DNA from: Trichoplusia ni
Taxonomy: Eukaryota > Arthropoda > Insecta > Lepidoptera > Noctuidae
Assembly (NCBI RefSeq): GCF_003590095.1
Contig: NC_039478.1
Span: forward strand, 6,324,001 to 6,388,000
Direction of reading: 5' to 3'
DNA length: 64,000 nucleotides
Positions within the stretch are counted from its first letter, which is position 1; every line of letters begins with the position of its first letter. Of the stretch, positions 35,152-49,267 are shown in pieces. Made by a program: the position numbers and the translations under genes. The notes under the pieces are model-generated. The model saw nothing but the letters and a program-made list of their open reading frames with translations. It ran no database searches and was not told where the DNA came from.

Positions 35152-35433
35152 CTAGCTGACCCAGCAAACGTTGTTTTGCCGATTTTTTTCTAGTTTTTTG
35201 TATTCTTAATGCCACATTATAAAAAAAATAAAAATAAACAATTTCGTACAAAAAATAAAATATATGTTTTTAGTGTGAGCAACCCTTATCACTGAGGGGT
35301 ATGAAAAATAGATGTTGTTCTATTCTCAGATCTACCCAATATGTTTACAAAATTTCATAAAAATCGGTCGAACCGTTTCGGAGGAGTACGGTAACTAACA
35401 TCGTGACACGGGAATTTTATATATTAGAAGAGA
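35152..35433 (-). mobile_element. Helitron-like element, second 3'-end type
   Basis: Plus strand begins CTAGCTGACCCAGCAAACG and ends ACACGGGAATTTTATATATTAG. Reversed, it has an AATATATAAAATTCCCGTGT start and GGGTCAGCTAG end before T. It also carries AAAATCGGTCGAACCGTTTC, widespread in moth repeats. The 5' end is uncertain by several bases. Confidence 0.65.
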
Positions 35434-38400
35434 CGAATTGTATCACCTATGAAGTTCTTATCATTTTGTTCCATTTGTTTCACATATTGACATTAACTCT
35501 TCTTATCTCAGGCAACAGGTTTGAAGGCGACCCTGTAAATTGAAAATTTGTTAATTGAAACCTATTCTTGGATCCTATGTGTAAATCCTGGTTATAAACT
35601 ATCTGTGTAAGCTTCGACTTGCCTTTTCCGTGAAAGAGGAACAAATATCCATACAAACTTTCGCGTTTATAATTTCACTAGGACGAAACTGACAAGTTAA
35701 CGACACGTGGTAATTTGTAATAAAAAATTAATAAATAAATAATGTAAAATAAAATTTTGGTCTTCGTAAGCGATTGCAGAAAATCAACAGATAATTGAAA
35801 ACGTGACTACCCTCGCGTACGTCAGAAAATGGCTTCATAGATCAGATTAAATTCTTAAACTTTTCCTATGAGTATAGTCCCCCATGCATTTCACTCGGCC
35901 AGTATTTTATAAATTAAATCTGTTATTTTCTCAATAAGAAACAAAATGTTAAACAAAAACCTATCTCACCTATTGTTTAATGGTCAAGTCACTCTGCATT
36001 GATGACAGAAGACTGATCTACTACACCACATAAGAAATATTTTTATAAATAATAAAACAAATGCAATTCATACATTTATTGTTACGACAATTCAAAGGAA
36101 ATAATATATAATGTCATATGGAAAGATATGTTTTTAGGGTTCACTCACGAATGCCAGATTCTTTATTACACTCACCATCAACGAGCTGTATAATCTATTT
36201 AAAACTAATTTCTCCTATCCGCTAATATATGAAATACACTGCCACAATGTTGTTGCGATTATTTAGGACCCTTATGCATGACACATAAAGTTCAACAACA
36301 CCTAAACACATTTGACTGTAACATGTGTAGTGTGTACTCCATCTTTCCATTCATTCACTCACACACCCACAGGTCAATGCGTGTGTGCTTGCTCGTTCGT
36401 TTGTGCTTACGTATGTTTGCAACGGAAATTGCTCGAACGAGTCCATGAACGGAAGTTACAGTCGGGATCAGAGATTCGTCCCCCAAATACTATGATGAAA
36501 GTACTAACGAATGTAGTACTAGTTTTCTTTGTAGTTGTAAAATTGTTATAATTGTAGTCGTTGTGTATCAGTTTTCAAGGCACTGCTGTTTATTGACGAA
36601 AAAGAATGTCCCTCAGAAAATTTGAATTTAGTGGGACAAATTTGTCATGTATTGTATTTTTTTTCTATGTGGTAAAAGATAAAAAATCTCCCGCTTTGGG
36701 TTAAGTAGAAGGGGGTGTCAGACTTTTACTGACTAACATATTCCTTCCTTGACAATCTCCCTCAATTTTATATCTTAAAGTGTAAACAGTAATATTTGTA
36801 TTTATATTTCTACTGGTATGTTTTGCACTGAACTCCTAAACTGCTGAACCTAGTTTTAATGTTTTTGGATGGAGTATTTATGGTTTACATTCACAAATCG
36901 GTTGAACAAAAGTCTCGCACTTGACCAGTTTTTATTAACAATAATAACTCGGTAATAAAATAAAACCCACATAACTCAATATTCCGGTAAAAGTTGTTGT
37001 TGCTATGCAAACTGTGATAAAACAGTCATTCATAGAGAAACAAAAACACATCAATGAAAATCAATCAATGGGACGTCGTTGTAGCTATCATTGGCAATAT
37101 GTAGGAACCAATTGAGAGGAATGGGAGTAATGTAGTGTTCTTAATATATTAACGAATGTTTCCTCCATGTATGAGTAAAGTTGGTATTTTGGAACATCAT
37201 TAGGTACTGTGTTTTCATTTAAGAGTATGCGGATAGACAAAGTTTGTTTTCGTCCATAGTTTTTGGCATTTTTTTGCAATTGAAGCTTGATAGAGTTGTT
37301 TTAAGTTTTGTTAACTTCAAAACAGGTTTGAGCTTTAATAAAACCATTTGGTTTTCTTTGAAATTACATTGCTCTGTAGACAAAGAGCAATGTAAGTTCA
37401 TATCGAGGACTTTAAATGTTACTGCTAGTTGTGTTATGTTAAGCTAAAAGTGCGTAAAAAATGTTTTTGCGTCTAGTCCACTTAGAAAGTTAGGAATAAT
37501 CATCATCTTTTTAAAATCAAAACATTCTTAAGTGCGTGTTTCGAAATGAACAATTTTGTAGAGAAGCACTGGAAATAAACCCTTAAACTAATTTGTGAAC
37601 ACCATATTATTATACAATAAGAAACATTTTCGTGACGTTTAATTAATATTCGTTAAAGTAATTATCGCAACTGTTAATATTTCAATTAACATGAGAAATA
37701 AAGAGTATTAATTTAGTTACGTAAGGAGTTCATGGCCTTCGAATTAACTAGGTAACGATTTACGACTGAAATTGAAAATATTCTAAATTATCGTACCTAT
37801 ATCACGCTAAGGTTATTGCACTGCTAAAAATCTTTAAAGTAAACAGTGTCGAGTTTATCCACAAATGATATAGATACTAAAATAGTAAAGGAAAATCGCA
37901 AACCCAAGATTTATGAGCACTTTAACCGTCGAATAAGAAATCCACAGGAATTTTTCGATATTGGAGGATCAGTCACCAAAGAGGGCAAATAATATTTTTG
38001 TTAGTAATGCCTCCGAGTTCGAACTAGTTATTAAAAATATTCAACGAACTGTAAACAAGGCTTTTATTAAATAAAATGTTAGCTAGCTAAAAATATCGGG
38101 AGGCCAACTGAATCAAAGTTGATTGATTCCGCTCTACAATTCGAGTTAACGAGATTCAAATATAAAGGAATTATTTCTGATTGGAAAAGTAGTTCAAGAA
38201 TTTCATGATATCTGTTGTTTCATCTTATAGCTCATGTGAGATAATACAAAAAAGTGGTCGGGAAAATCTACTTAGGAAACAGAAACTTCCACTTTGTGCT
38301 GCTGATGACCAACGGGGTGATTTTATAGAGCTAAAATACCAACATTCTCTGGTGCTATATAAGCCCGGTGTTACGTACCTAGTAGGTGAAGTGAATTCTA

Positions 38401-39662
38401 TCAGTAAAACTACGTTACCTAACGGTAATAGGTGAATAGTTGATGTTTTTTAATAAGAGGAATAATATAAATATTTGGGGAGCTTCTATCCACCAATCAT
38501 ATTTTTTCGTCGTTTAATAAATGACTAACGCTACAAAACGGTTTGTATGCAAGTCCTATTCACATTTGACCCATTTAATTCAAGGTTTTCTTCCATAAAC
38601 AAAAAAGGTATAGTTAGTTATGTTAATTGCATCCAATTTACATAAAATAGTGTCCTTTTATCCCGTTAGATAAAAAAGCGGAAACAATGCTCACAATCGT
38701 TACCAAGGTTGGAGCGGATGCGTCCCCATAGCTTTATTCTCCGTGCAATTGTAAGTCGATTGGAGGGAAGCCTTTATTTACTGCGGTGTTCAGGGGCTGA
38801 AGCAATTCATTAGGTATACTTGTAACACTACTGGTATATACGATGTATCGGTCAATTGTGTACTCTGTGACCAGGTTTTAAGTTTCAAATTTGATTAGTG
38901 TGTACTTAAAAATCTCAAAATGTGTAAGGTCCTTATTGAATAAATCTGTATTTTTGTTCTGTGTCTGGGTATAATTTATCTATATTTTGTGTGTATTTAG
39001 AAAAAAAATAAGTGTGTTTAAAAGTTATCTAGTTCTCACTATACAAGCTTTGCTTAATTTAAGATTAAGTATCGTTGCACGAAATTTGTGGAATATATCT
39101 TATTACAACCAAAAATCAGCCGTTAAGGCTTTTTTCGTACGAACGGCTAAAGAAAAACTAATACGTTAACATACCCAAATGAAATTAAATATTTATCGAG
39201 ACCCGAACTTTGCCCTCTCTGCCCTTTCGCCTTTTTGTAATTCCAACTACATTTTTTTCCTTATGATACGTTCGTTTGGAAGTAATTTCTTATAGTTTTC
39301 CTACTCTACGCAACTTTTACCAGTCTGGTAGCTAAGTAAATACTACATAGTTTTTCCCTTTGCCAAAGTCCATTTTCGTAATAATTCTTTGAGATTATGA
39401 GTCTTTGACGGATATTGGATATTTTCATTTGTTACGGTATCTCGGTATTAAGGTAATATTATTTGTAATGTAATATTATTTCGTAAGGTAATATTGTTGC
39501 TTGGTTCCGGTATGAAATACAGATGAAATGAATTTCAGAGATGTTTGCGTAATTGATTTATGGGAAATGCGGCTGCGAAATGAAATTAGATGGGTTCGGG
39601 AGATGAAAAACTGATACATCTGTATATAAGTATTAAATTTAGTTAAAAACCGGTTTTACATG
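35434..39662. other. Intergenic
   Basis: No gene. A Helitron-like 5' piece lies on the minus strand at 35626-35682 (ACAAATATCCATACAAACTT, reversed), a moth repeat at 36655-36755, and a decayed GGTTCCGT-type end near 36890-36930. An AATATTATT-rich short tandem is near 39450-39500. Confidence 0.5.
36655..36755 (+). repeat. Dispersed moth repeat (CGCTTTGGG type)
   Basis: CTCCCGCTTTGGGTTAAGTA, GAAGGGGGTGTCAGACTTTT and ACTGACTAA match the 29743 copy and are closer to the form I recall from other moths. Confidence 0.5.
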
Positions 39663-39805
39663 AAATCAAAATCAAAAAGTTTTTATTTCAAATAGGCCGT
39701 TTCTCAGGCACTTTTAAAACGTTAAATTACTGACTCTAGTTGCACGGTTCCAAAGTGTCATTCTTATGGAGAATGAAGGTAATTATTGACAAACAAGAAT
39801 TTACA
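39663..39805 (+). repeat. Probable retroelement 3'-end repeat
   Basis: AAATCAAAATCAAAAAGTTT, TTATTTCAAATAGGCC and TTCTTATGGAGAATGA resemble a widespread lepidopteran LINE/SINE tail as I remember it. Single decayed copy here; class uncertain. Confidence 0.4.
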
Positions 39806-40642
39806 ACCTATAGAAATACGCTGATATACTTAGATACTACATGATAAGAAGTCGGTGAAGGTGTTATAAAAATAACTACGACGACTTATTAGACATTGCG
39901 ACATATTAGATTTTTATTAGACATTGCTAAAAACATATTTTTAGTTATTTCGATTAATTTGCCTTTCAATACAGAAAAATCCAAATAATTTCGGGAGCTA
40001 AAAACCACAGACACGCCAAACTTATTCGCCCCAGTGATTTTGGGTCGTTTTTAAAAAGGAGATCAGCCATCCAATATATAACAGCGAACTTAAACATTTA
40101 ACACAAACACAATTTAACACACAACTTCGCAAATGACGCCACACCTTGTAAGTAATTTTACGAGTCTTTACAAATAAAGTTTCATTTATTTTAAAACTAT
40201 ACTCAACCCCGTTCAAAGTAGTTTACTGAAATAAAGCGCATAAGTAAAACTTAATTTTTATCACAGTTATAAATTTTGAATTCTCTTCATTTGTTCTGAA
40301 ACGACGTAAAAGAATTTCGGCCTCGTAAATACTAGAGTTACCTAAGCTAAGGATTAAAAGCTACCAAAGTCCATATAAACTGACGAGAATATCTCTTGAT
40401 AAACATTTGTGTAATCCACTGCTTCTTTTAATTAACGAGCCTATTATGGAAATGAAATGTAAACAAGAAATGAATGAATAACAATTTATTCAGTATGTAC
40501 TTTAGCCATTCAGAAATTTCGTTTTACTTTATTTACATTCGACTTTGCTGTCGCCGACTAATTTAACATTCCAATGCCGTAGAGATTGAATAAAGCTAAT
40601 TCCCGCGTATTTACTTTGCTTCAAAAGTATAACGGGAATCGT

Positions 40643-40695
40643 TGTGGAAGCGAGACGCCACCAGACACATTGTATCGCTCTGTCCTGCTTTCACA
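40643..40695. repeat. Dispersed hairpin repeat
   Basis: TGTGGAAGCGAGACGCCACC and CGCTCTGTCCTGCTTTCACA arms around AGACACATTGTAT; loop core ACATTGTA matches 22841-22893. Confidence 0.55.
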
Positions 40696-41227
40696 ATGTC
40701 CTGCTTTTAGAAATCATAACACCGAATGGATATTTAAATAACAGTTTAGCGGACCACATACTATTATAATCAATTCATATGATTTTTTTAGTAATTCAGA
40801 TTCATGTCATTATCCAGTTAAACTTCATTTGTATGGGTATTTAATGTATTCGCGTAGGTATACTTATCAATATTTGTATTCATATTTATCATTTTAAATA
40901 CCTACATGAGATCATTCAGGACCTATACAGAATTTCTGTTTGTATGATGTCAACTCGACCTTGTCTCGTGCATGAGTTTTTTTTTGGTTTTGTTGTGTGT
41001 ATAGAGTGAGTGTGTGAAGGTCTTTGCCTTCCATTTAAAAGTATTTAGTCCTACCGAAATCAAATTTATGCCCATTTCGGTGTGTACCTATTATAACTAT
41101 TATTGACGCAATGGGTAACCACATGTTTTAGAATTCATTTGATAGTATATTGGCAATATTTTAAAACATTTTTAAAATAAAAGCATTAACGTAAATAATG
41201 TTGACTAACAGATTTTTAAAAACGTTT

Positions 41228-41299
41228 TTGTTTTTTTTTGGATGGAAAATCATGAAATGTCTCTTCCCGTTTTAGGTTTGGCGAAAGTAAGTTCCTTAC
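41228..41299 (+). repeat. Dispersed moth repeat (CGCTTTGGG type), truncated
   Basis: GGATGGAAAATCATGAAATG, CTCTTCCCGTTTTAGG and GCGAAAGTAAG keep the order of the first third of the family. Confidence 0.4.
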
Positions 41300-41629
41300 A
41301 TTTGGACCTATTCAGTTTTTAACCTTTTAAATGGCAATCATCATTTCATCATTGCAAACATGTGTGTCACATCATCAGTTGCAATACAGTAAATTATTGT
41401 ACCGTTTTATGAAACTTGACCGAACGGGAACAAATCCATTTACATAATACATAGTGATGTGCTTATAACTTAGATTTTTGCCTTTAAGAGTTTTCTCGTA
41501 CAGAAATCTCAGGAGATGTCGAAACTGTGTCGTTAGGAATTCAACGACTCGGAAAGTTTTTTAGCTTTTACTATCTTCACTAGTTCTGACATATATTGAA
41601 AGTTGTTTAATTTGTTTGTATGGGTCTGT

Positions 41630-41750
41630 TTTTAGGGTACCACACCAAAAGGTAAAAACGGAACCTTATTACTAACGAAAGACTGCATGTCCGTCCGTTA
41701 GGCTGTAATGCTGTTGATCTTATAGCGACAAATAATAAATATCGAGGTCA
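41630..41750 (+). repeat. GGTTCCGT-type dispersed repeat
   Basis: TTTAGGGTACCACACC, AAAGGTAAAAACGGAACC and CATGTCCGTCCGTTAGGCTG match the start of the copy at 62669. The far end is not found. Confidence 0.5.
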
Positions 41751-44545
41751 GGAACAGTTCGTACGGTCATAAACGCGACGTGATGAATTACAATATTTTG
41801 GGAGTTTTTTTAGGCAATACTTACTATAAAAAATATGTCAAAAAAAGAAAAAAAAAATACAAAGCCTTGTATTATACCGTGTAAAGAAGATGCCGATACA
41901 TTTTTAAAATATAATTAAGAAAGAACTTTGAGAAGGTCGCATTAGTATTTTGGTAATAAACCTCGTGCATAAAAGTCGGAAAATCTCAATCATACCAATA
42001 AAATAGACATAATAATAAACCACGATACTTTTTATACAGCTCATTTATCCCACTACTACTACATTACTAAATTGTAAATACTAATTAACACCTCACACGT
42101 GGACACAACACATATAATATTGCTTATATTATAGATAGTCCTTAATTGCCTCCAAAGAATTAGATAGACTGCAAGTGAGCTATTACGATTGCGTTCCAGA
42201 TACCGAGTGTTGGGTACACATAATCAAGTAGCAAACGTACGTACGATACACGTGTACAGTCAGCAAGAAAAGTCGGTTAACACAATCTGACTTGAGTTTT
42301 GACTGCACGGATAGCCCAGTGGTTAAGGTCATCAAGAAAACCCACTGGTAGGACAAACGTTTGTATGATCCACGTCACTTGATTACTTGTGAAATCTCCC
42401 GCGATAAAAGCATTTAATTCTTTAGTGAGAGGGTCGTTTAAAAAAAGAAAGAAAAATCCATTTTACAAAGTCCTGGCGTTAAGTGAAATTTGCTTTTACA
42501 ATATAATTCAAGCATCTTTTGTTAGCTTATAGAAAAATCAATTTATTGAATTTGATTTTCGAAACAAATGAAGACACGTTTGCTTCGAAAATTTGTTTGT
42601 GTTATCCGGCTTCTGTTGCCGATTGTACGTGCGATACACATGTGTGTATTGATCGGGACCAACTTAGTTTACCGAATGTTCAAATTGTATGACATAACTA
42701 GATATACAAACAACGTTTCGGTGAAACCTATAAATGAACAAATGGCTGCAAATAAACATACACAATAGGAATAAACAAGTTTCTCCGAAATCAGATATTT
42801 TAATCCAATTTTACAATTGTTTGTCAACGATTTTGTATGGTAAGCTCTATTTTTTTATTAACTGGTATTTTTCAGATATTTTCATTTTCATGCATGCGTA
42901 CATGCACAACCTGCGTTATGAAATTCAAATTTATTTTCATATCTGCAAACCAATCGGTATCTATTTTTGGTATGTCCTATATTTTTTAGATAATTTCAAA
43001 ATGTATTAAAATCCTAGGCATTTTTTTCTACAAACTTCCGCAGTGGGTCAACTTCTATTAGGCTATCGCGTGCAGCTGCAAATACATCCCTTTTACAAAT
43101 TACACAACAACACTTGGTCCTTTATCTTCGATAATAATATGAAGCCCAATAGCCAAAAATCCCGTAAAACTAATAAAAGTTGTGAGTCTCAAATTCCGTT
43201 GCGTGCGCGAATTAAACTAGTACTGGTAGACGTAGCGCACTGCGCAAATACGACCAGACATCGACTTAATATGTAGAACAGATTTTTAGCAAAGAAAAAA
43301 GTAAAAAGTTGTTGCTGAATCCATTAAATTCCACGATTCGCATTATGCGGGAGATTCTATCCCCGGAATCCTTACATGCAGTATAATGGGCATGCTATTG
43401 CGATTTACAACCCCAAACAATAAAAGTACCTATCTAAATAGTTTTCCCAAAAATAAACTTTGATCAACATCCTGAACAATTCGCCGTATACTCGTAAACC
43501 CTTTCTAATAAACTCTTTAACATCTCAAAGCCAAACAGTTTACAAAAAATCTTTACCTAGACCTCCAATCATCCCCATACCATATACATATCAGAATTCA
43601 ATGCACAAGTAAACATAGATAGGAAAGCTTTCACACCATTCACGGATGCACAACATGTGCCTCGGATACGGTAAACGAATATTCTTCTCTTTTTATGGTT
43701 CATTTGCCGTTATTTCGACACCACATAGTAAATTTCCGCCAAGAAGGGCTACCTGCAAATAGGTTTGCTTTGTTTTGAATATTATATGATGTCGGTGTAA
43801 AACTGTTATAGTAAGGGTCTGTGAATTGGAATTTGGTAGCTAAGTGCTAGTATGTGCTTATTGTAAAAATCATGAGGTAGGTTTTATTCGTCAAAGGTTT
43901 TCCGCTTATTTGACCTACATTATTTTGTAGGAAATTCAGGCGGTTTTATTTGATTTTCTTCCAAAGATGTTTTCAGTTTATCATACTAATGGATATTAGT
44001 ATTGTGCATAATAAGTACGTACTTACAACACATGTCAAAGTAAACATAAATAGTTTTAACTAATAATTCATCTACAAATCTCTCCAAATGTTATTTTAAC
44101 GGAAAATAGCTGCAAAACGATAATCTGGCTGGAAAACAAATGGTATCAATTAGTACTTAAACAAACTGAGGAAATGATTTATGAAAGCTTTGCAGTATTC
44201 TGAAAGTTCGAAAAATAAATGAATCAAACAATTCCACCATCCCGGACCTTTTTAATGAGCGAATCGATTTACAAACAAAACAATAATGTATCTTAATATT
44301 CTCTCATGATTAACAAAGAGGTTTTGCTCGGGGTTCCAAACGTGTTGACGTCACTTGTCTGTAGCTTGTCTTGTGACCTGTGTGTTTCTGTCTATCAAAA
44401 TATTTCAGTATGACAGACAGAATGAAGACTGGTAGTATTAGTCTGACTAGCGAGAATGAAGGTTCCGTGCAAAAAAAGACAGATAATTATCGTTGTAACA
44501 ACTATGTTTTTCGTATCAATTAATATCTCATGCGTTTATAGACGA
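41751..44545. other. Intergenic
   Basis: No gene supported; contains one decayed SINE at 42299-42440. Open frames near 42568-43276 are AT-driven and without recognisable motifs. Confidence 0.5.
42299..42440 (+). mobile_element. tRNA-derived SINE, family A, internally deleted
   Basis: TGCACGGATAGCCCAGTGG and TTAAGGTCATCA match the head at 7328; GATCCACGTCACTTG and TGAAATCTCCCGCGA match the body, with box B missing. Confidence 0.6.
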
Positions 44546-44777
44546 CTAGCTGTTGCCCGTGACTTCGTCCCCGTGGGTAGAAGATATAAGTTATGATTTA
44601 TATCTGCCCTGTTTTTTTTACTTTTTCCATTATTGTATCTTCGCTCCTATTAGTCGCAGCGTGATGGTTTATAGCCTAAAGCCTTCCTCGATGAATGGTC
44701 AATTTGGACCAGTAGTTCCTGAGATTAGCGCGTTCAAACAAACAAACACACTCTTCAGCTTTATATATTAGTATAGA
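44546..44777 (-). mobile_element. Lep1-like Helitron
   Basis: Plus strand CTAGCTGTTGCCCGTGAC after A to TATTAGTATAGA before T; reversed this gives TC and CTAG ends between A and T. Lacks part of the AT-rich middle. Confidence 0.88.
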
Positions 44778-46290
44778 TTAAGTTTTTCTTAATTAAATCA
44801 CTTAACAAAAGCTAAGATTTTCTAGTAATAATATTTTTTAATATATTTTTGCTTAAGAATCACTAGAATTTACACTCAGTTCTTACCGTTTGGTATTGGT
44901 TTTACGAGTATGCGAATTCGCACGGTATTCCCTTCCGGCAAATCCATAGATTTGGTGATAAATTTTACTATACCATTGAATTATGCACAAATATTCCAAA
45001 TAGACGGTCATGATTTTCATAGGTACATTTCTAATGGCATTGGTAAGGCTTATTCATGATAATGCTTGCTATAAATACAATGGCAATGGGTTTATTACGT
45101 AAATTACAAAAGCAAAGCAACACCAATTGATAACAATAATTATTCTGGATGTTATTGCGATGTGTAGTATCAGTAAGTTATTTTGCTTTAATTATCTACA
45201 TAAATAAAGAAATGTAATTTTAAAAACACTAACTGCACACATTTCTCCGCCTCAATGTTAAAGTAATTAACAGTACACATTGTAAAAATTGTATATATAT
45301 TTGTTCTTCTTATTTTGTCTTGCAATAAAGTAGCAATAATTGCGCATACTTTGCTAGTTACGTAATACAGCCTTTCAACCCAATTTGTCGCCCCATCCGT
45401 TGGGATTGATGTTCGTATTCGTCGTGCTGTTTGTAACTATCTGACCGTATCCCGAGTTAAATTGGTTTGAAAATCACTGTAAATAAATAACAATTAGTAT
45501 TTTTGCAGTATTTTGGTTATGGGAAATTATTTTAACTAAATAAATTTGTCGCGGTGGGTAAAAACTTATATTAATAATAAATAAATTTAAAAAATCTAAA
45601 TATCCACGTTTTAAAATTGTGCTCCATTCAAAATTTACTAAAATCGGTTGAGCCGTTTTGATAGCTGTAAATGGCATTGCCATTAAGTTTGAAGCTACCC
45701 TTCAGCCTGTTAGCTTATCAAGAAGTGCCTCAAAATTGAGTTGCAAAATCCAACCAGAACGAAAAACAAACAAACAAGGAAGTGAGTGTATAAAAAATTG
45801 AATATAATAATTGACTGAATATAAATAAGCTAGCGCTGTTTTTTTATTTACCTCAAAAATGTCGATACAAAGTTTTTTTTTTTAATATTCCATCACCTAC
45901 ATAGAGAAATTTATTTCGTACTCCTTTATGTCACGCTGTTACATCTAAAATGTGTATAGTAAATGTATGCACCAACAAAAAGAACACTCTAGTTTAATAA
46001 TATAATTAGTCACACTACGTATTCCAATTTCAGAGGTTTACCAACACTGACATTACGCAATACATTTAAACGTATATCTAAGCCAACGATAATAAGGTTG
46101 ACACGTTTTTTACTAACTTCTAAAGCAGGGCAACATTGAATAACCTTTTAATCGGTGTTCCCATTATGTTAATTATTATGGAGTTCTTATGGCTTGGCTT
46201 GAAGGTTGTCTAATCTGTGCCTGTTGCATAATTGCTGAGTTTATATGTGTATTATAATTATTATGTAATGTTTGAATTAAAATTACGGGG
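44778..46290. other. Intergenic
   Basis: No gene. Around 45630-45780 there is decayed repeat sequence (AAAATCGGTTGAGCCGTTTT) of the kind common in moth transposons, without definable ends. Confidence 0.5.
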
Positions 46291-48002
46291 ATCTGAGGGC
46301 ACGGCAGTGCCCCTGCCAAGTCTCGAGCAAAACGGGCACGGCCGTACCATCTTTTCTCGAAGCGATTCGCGGCTGTTTCGCCCCCCCTGTATCTTCGACG
46401 TGGACAAAGCTAGGAGTTTAGCTTTTCGGGGAATAATAGTAGGCATTAGAACAAGCTTAAGTTCGAAATTACATGCCAATTGAATTAATGGTTTAGGAGT
46501 TACGGTCGATCAAAGTTACACCATTTTGTCACTCACTGACTCACTGACAGATCATCAAAAATCTAAGGTACTTCTAGCAGACTTAGAAACTTCAAATTTG
46601 GCACCAAGATAGGTCCTTAGCCACATATAAAGGAAAAATTATAAAAACATTAAAAAATAATATGCCATAGAAAACAATTTTATATTTGCGGTTTGGCAAG
46701 AACATTATGTATGGATTTTGACTGCATTGTTAACTTTGTTCGTTGTTTAAGTACCTATTCAATTAGATGAATACATACATAGAATAGAAAAGAATAATAT
46801 AAATGTAATACACAGACTATCATTAATACAAATTAATACATAAAATTCATAATTCATTAAATTAATAAAGCTAAAACTCCATTGTATTGCGATAAATATT
46901 GTATGCGCGCTCGATAGATGGCGTTGTACGTGTCTGAACCGCGCTATGGTTTCGTTACAAAGAACAGTCTAAGTAGTACTTCAGAATAATTCGATAATTT
47001 TCATTTGATAGCGCCACCTGTCTATGAAAAACCATTTCGAAACTAAAAAATATTGTAGTGATAATTGATATTCGGAGAACTTTACGTGTTATTTAGTTTA
47101 GTTTAGCTATAGCTTGTAAGTTAGTAGATATATATATGCATATATATATAAGTTTAAGCTTGTTTACATTAGAAGTAACGAAGTCTCAGAGAAGAAACAA
47201 AAGAGATAGAGATAGAGAATGGGTTCTAAGCAAAGCAGTAGCTGAAGTCCTAGAAATTATGACACCTAAAAAAAAAGAAAGAAATACACTTACAAAAAAT
47301 AAATGAGATCCCACCAAAAACATTAAATGTAAAAAAATGCCAAGTCTCTCGATGCAGTCTTTCCATCGTAAAAAGTTTTGAGATCTCATAGAAGCCAAGT
47401 CCTATTCAAAATATTTTGTAGTTATAAATCAACATTTAGTAATTGTATCAATAGTTTTCTTTATATTATAATTATAGTGACTTGGCAATGAGCACAAATT
47501 AAAAGCTGCTTGATGCCTGGAATTATGTGCAAATGTTACTGACGAGACCAGTGATCAGATTATTTGTTATGTGTGAATCATGATGGTCACTACCGACTAC
47601 ATGCTCCAATACAATAATTAAGAATACCTTACGGGCCATCGCTTTATGAAAGTAAATGAATCGAGAGTACACTAAGACTGACTGCCGTTGCCGAAATTCG
47701 GTTGGGACGACACGGATAAACCAAAAGAAAATTAATTTTGTGATATTAATGTTTACGCATGCGGTGTGTGTAACTTTCAACTCCTACAAATATGCCGTTT
47801 TATTTGTTTCTTCTTGTGCTCATTGCCAAGTCACTATAATTATAATATAAAGAAAACTATTGATACAATTACTAAATGTTGATTTATAACTACAAAATAT
47901 TTTGAATAGGACTTGGCTTCTATGAGATCTCAAAACTTTTTACGATGGAAAGACTGCATCGAGAGACTTGGCATTTTTTTACATTTAATGTTTTTGGTGG
48001 GA
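46291..48002 (-). mobile_element. 1.7 kb unclassified non-autonomous element, copy B
   Basis: Reverse-orientation copy of 24772-26481, with only a few differences seen by eye over about 1.7 kb. The 694 bp arm-core-arm part is 47309-48002. Flanks differ from copy A immediately outside TCCCACC and within two bases after CTCAGAT, which defines the element's ends independently. Confidence 0.75.
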
Positions 48003-49000
48003 TATCTTTTATTGATTACTACAAATGTCGGGTATAAATAAAAAGTCTCCTCTTTCTTAAATTCCCTTTATACGTGTGACGTCACTTGGATAACCAACTA
48101 TAGCTAAATAAAATGGGTAGCCATCATGCATAAGGAAGGGAGATGGCACTCTACAATGCGCGTAGAGCAACAACATTTAAGAAGATAAATAGATAATATT
48201 TAAAAACGAAAGTTAATCGGACTGTTTAAATGCAACATACTTATACAAAGGTTTACGAACCCTGAAAAGCTCTTTATAAGCGCAGGTGGTAAATAATAAT
48301 AAGCTTTATTTAAAAGGGTAATAAATTTAAATTACCTTGCAAAGACAACGAACTCTACAGTCTGAAACATTAAAATATTTTACAAAAATATTCGCAATTG
48401 TTTTTAAAAGCGTTTAAATATTCGCCATTTTCTTACTTTATTATTGGATTACCTACTGCTTGGAGTTAATGAGCAGATTATGTTCAGTGGTTCCAAAAAT
48501 ATCGATTTTATAACAGTTCGTTGCCCAGTGTACGTTTTTAAGTCGCTCGTTAAACCTATTACGGAGTTAGACAGTCGTTTAGTATGACTCAAGATATTTT
48601 TTTAGTTATCGAGTGCTTATTTAGAGTTAATAAACGACTCTTAAACTTATCTCAATTATGTCTGTCTGCTATGCGTTGTTAAATGTGTTATTTGCGAGTT
48701 GTAAAGCCTAAATTCAATAAGAATTCAATTTAATCTAATTCATTAAATTCAAGTCAATCAAAGCTAGTTTTAGTCTAAAATATTGCACGAGTGTTATTCG
48801 TTCGAATAAAGATGCTATTATATTATTAATAATACAATCTGCAGATCACCATCTAACGTACTAAATAATCTATTATCAACAGTGTACCTTACAAACTAGA
48901 GGATCAATGCTGGGGTCTAACTTGGTCAAGATGTCCCAACCGAGTGGCCTGCAATAGATTGCCGTACTACAGAGATGAAGTGCTTCTGGCTTATCTTGTA
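48003..49000. other. Intergenic
   Basis: No gene; a possible hairpin-repeat relative at 48132-48173 is the only item seen. Confidence 0.5.
48132..48173. repeat. Dispersed hairpin repeat, half copy
   Basis: AAGGAAGGGAGATGGCACTC then TACAATGCGCGTAGAGC matches one arm and the CTACAATG loop core. Confidence 0.4.
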
Positions 49001-49267
49001 TAGCTGTTGCCCGCGACTGCGTCCCCGTGCTTAGAAGATCTTGAACCGTTTTCGCAGCGCACCATTTTCCCCGTTTTTTCCACATTTTCCATTATATCTT
49101 CGCTTCTTTTAGTCGCAGCGTGATGGTTTATAGCCTAAAACCTTCGTCGATGAATGGTCTAGTTAACACAAAAAGAATTGGCAATTTGAACCAGTAGTTC
49201 CTGAGATTAGCGCGTTCAATCAAACAAACAAACCCTTCAGCTTTATATATTAGTATAGAAATATAGA
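49001..49267 (-). mobile_element. Lep1-like Helitron, mutated 3' end
   Basis: TAGCTGTTGCCCGCGACTGC to TATTAGTATAGAAATATAGA. The reversed 3' terminus reads CTATA in place of CTAGT, and GATCTTGAACCGTTTTCGC replaces the usual segment after TAGAAGAT. Confidence 0.8.

Larger units (their letters stand above)
39806..41629. other. Intergenic
   Basis: No gene. Holds a hairpin repeat at 40643-40695 and a short moth repeat at 41228-41299. Confidence 0.5.
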
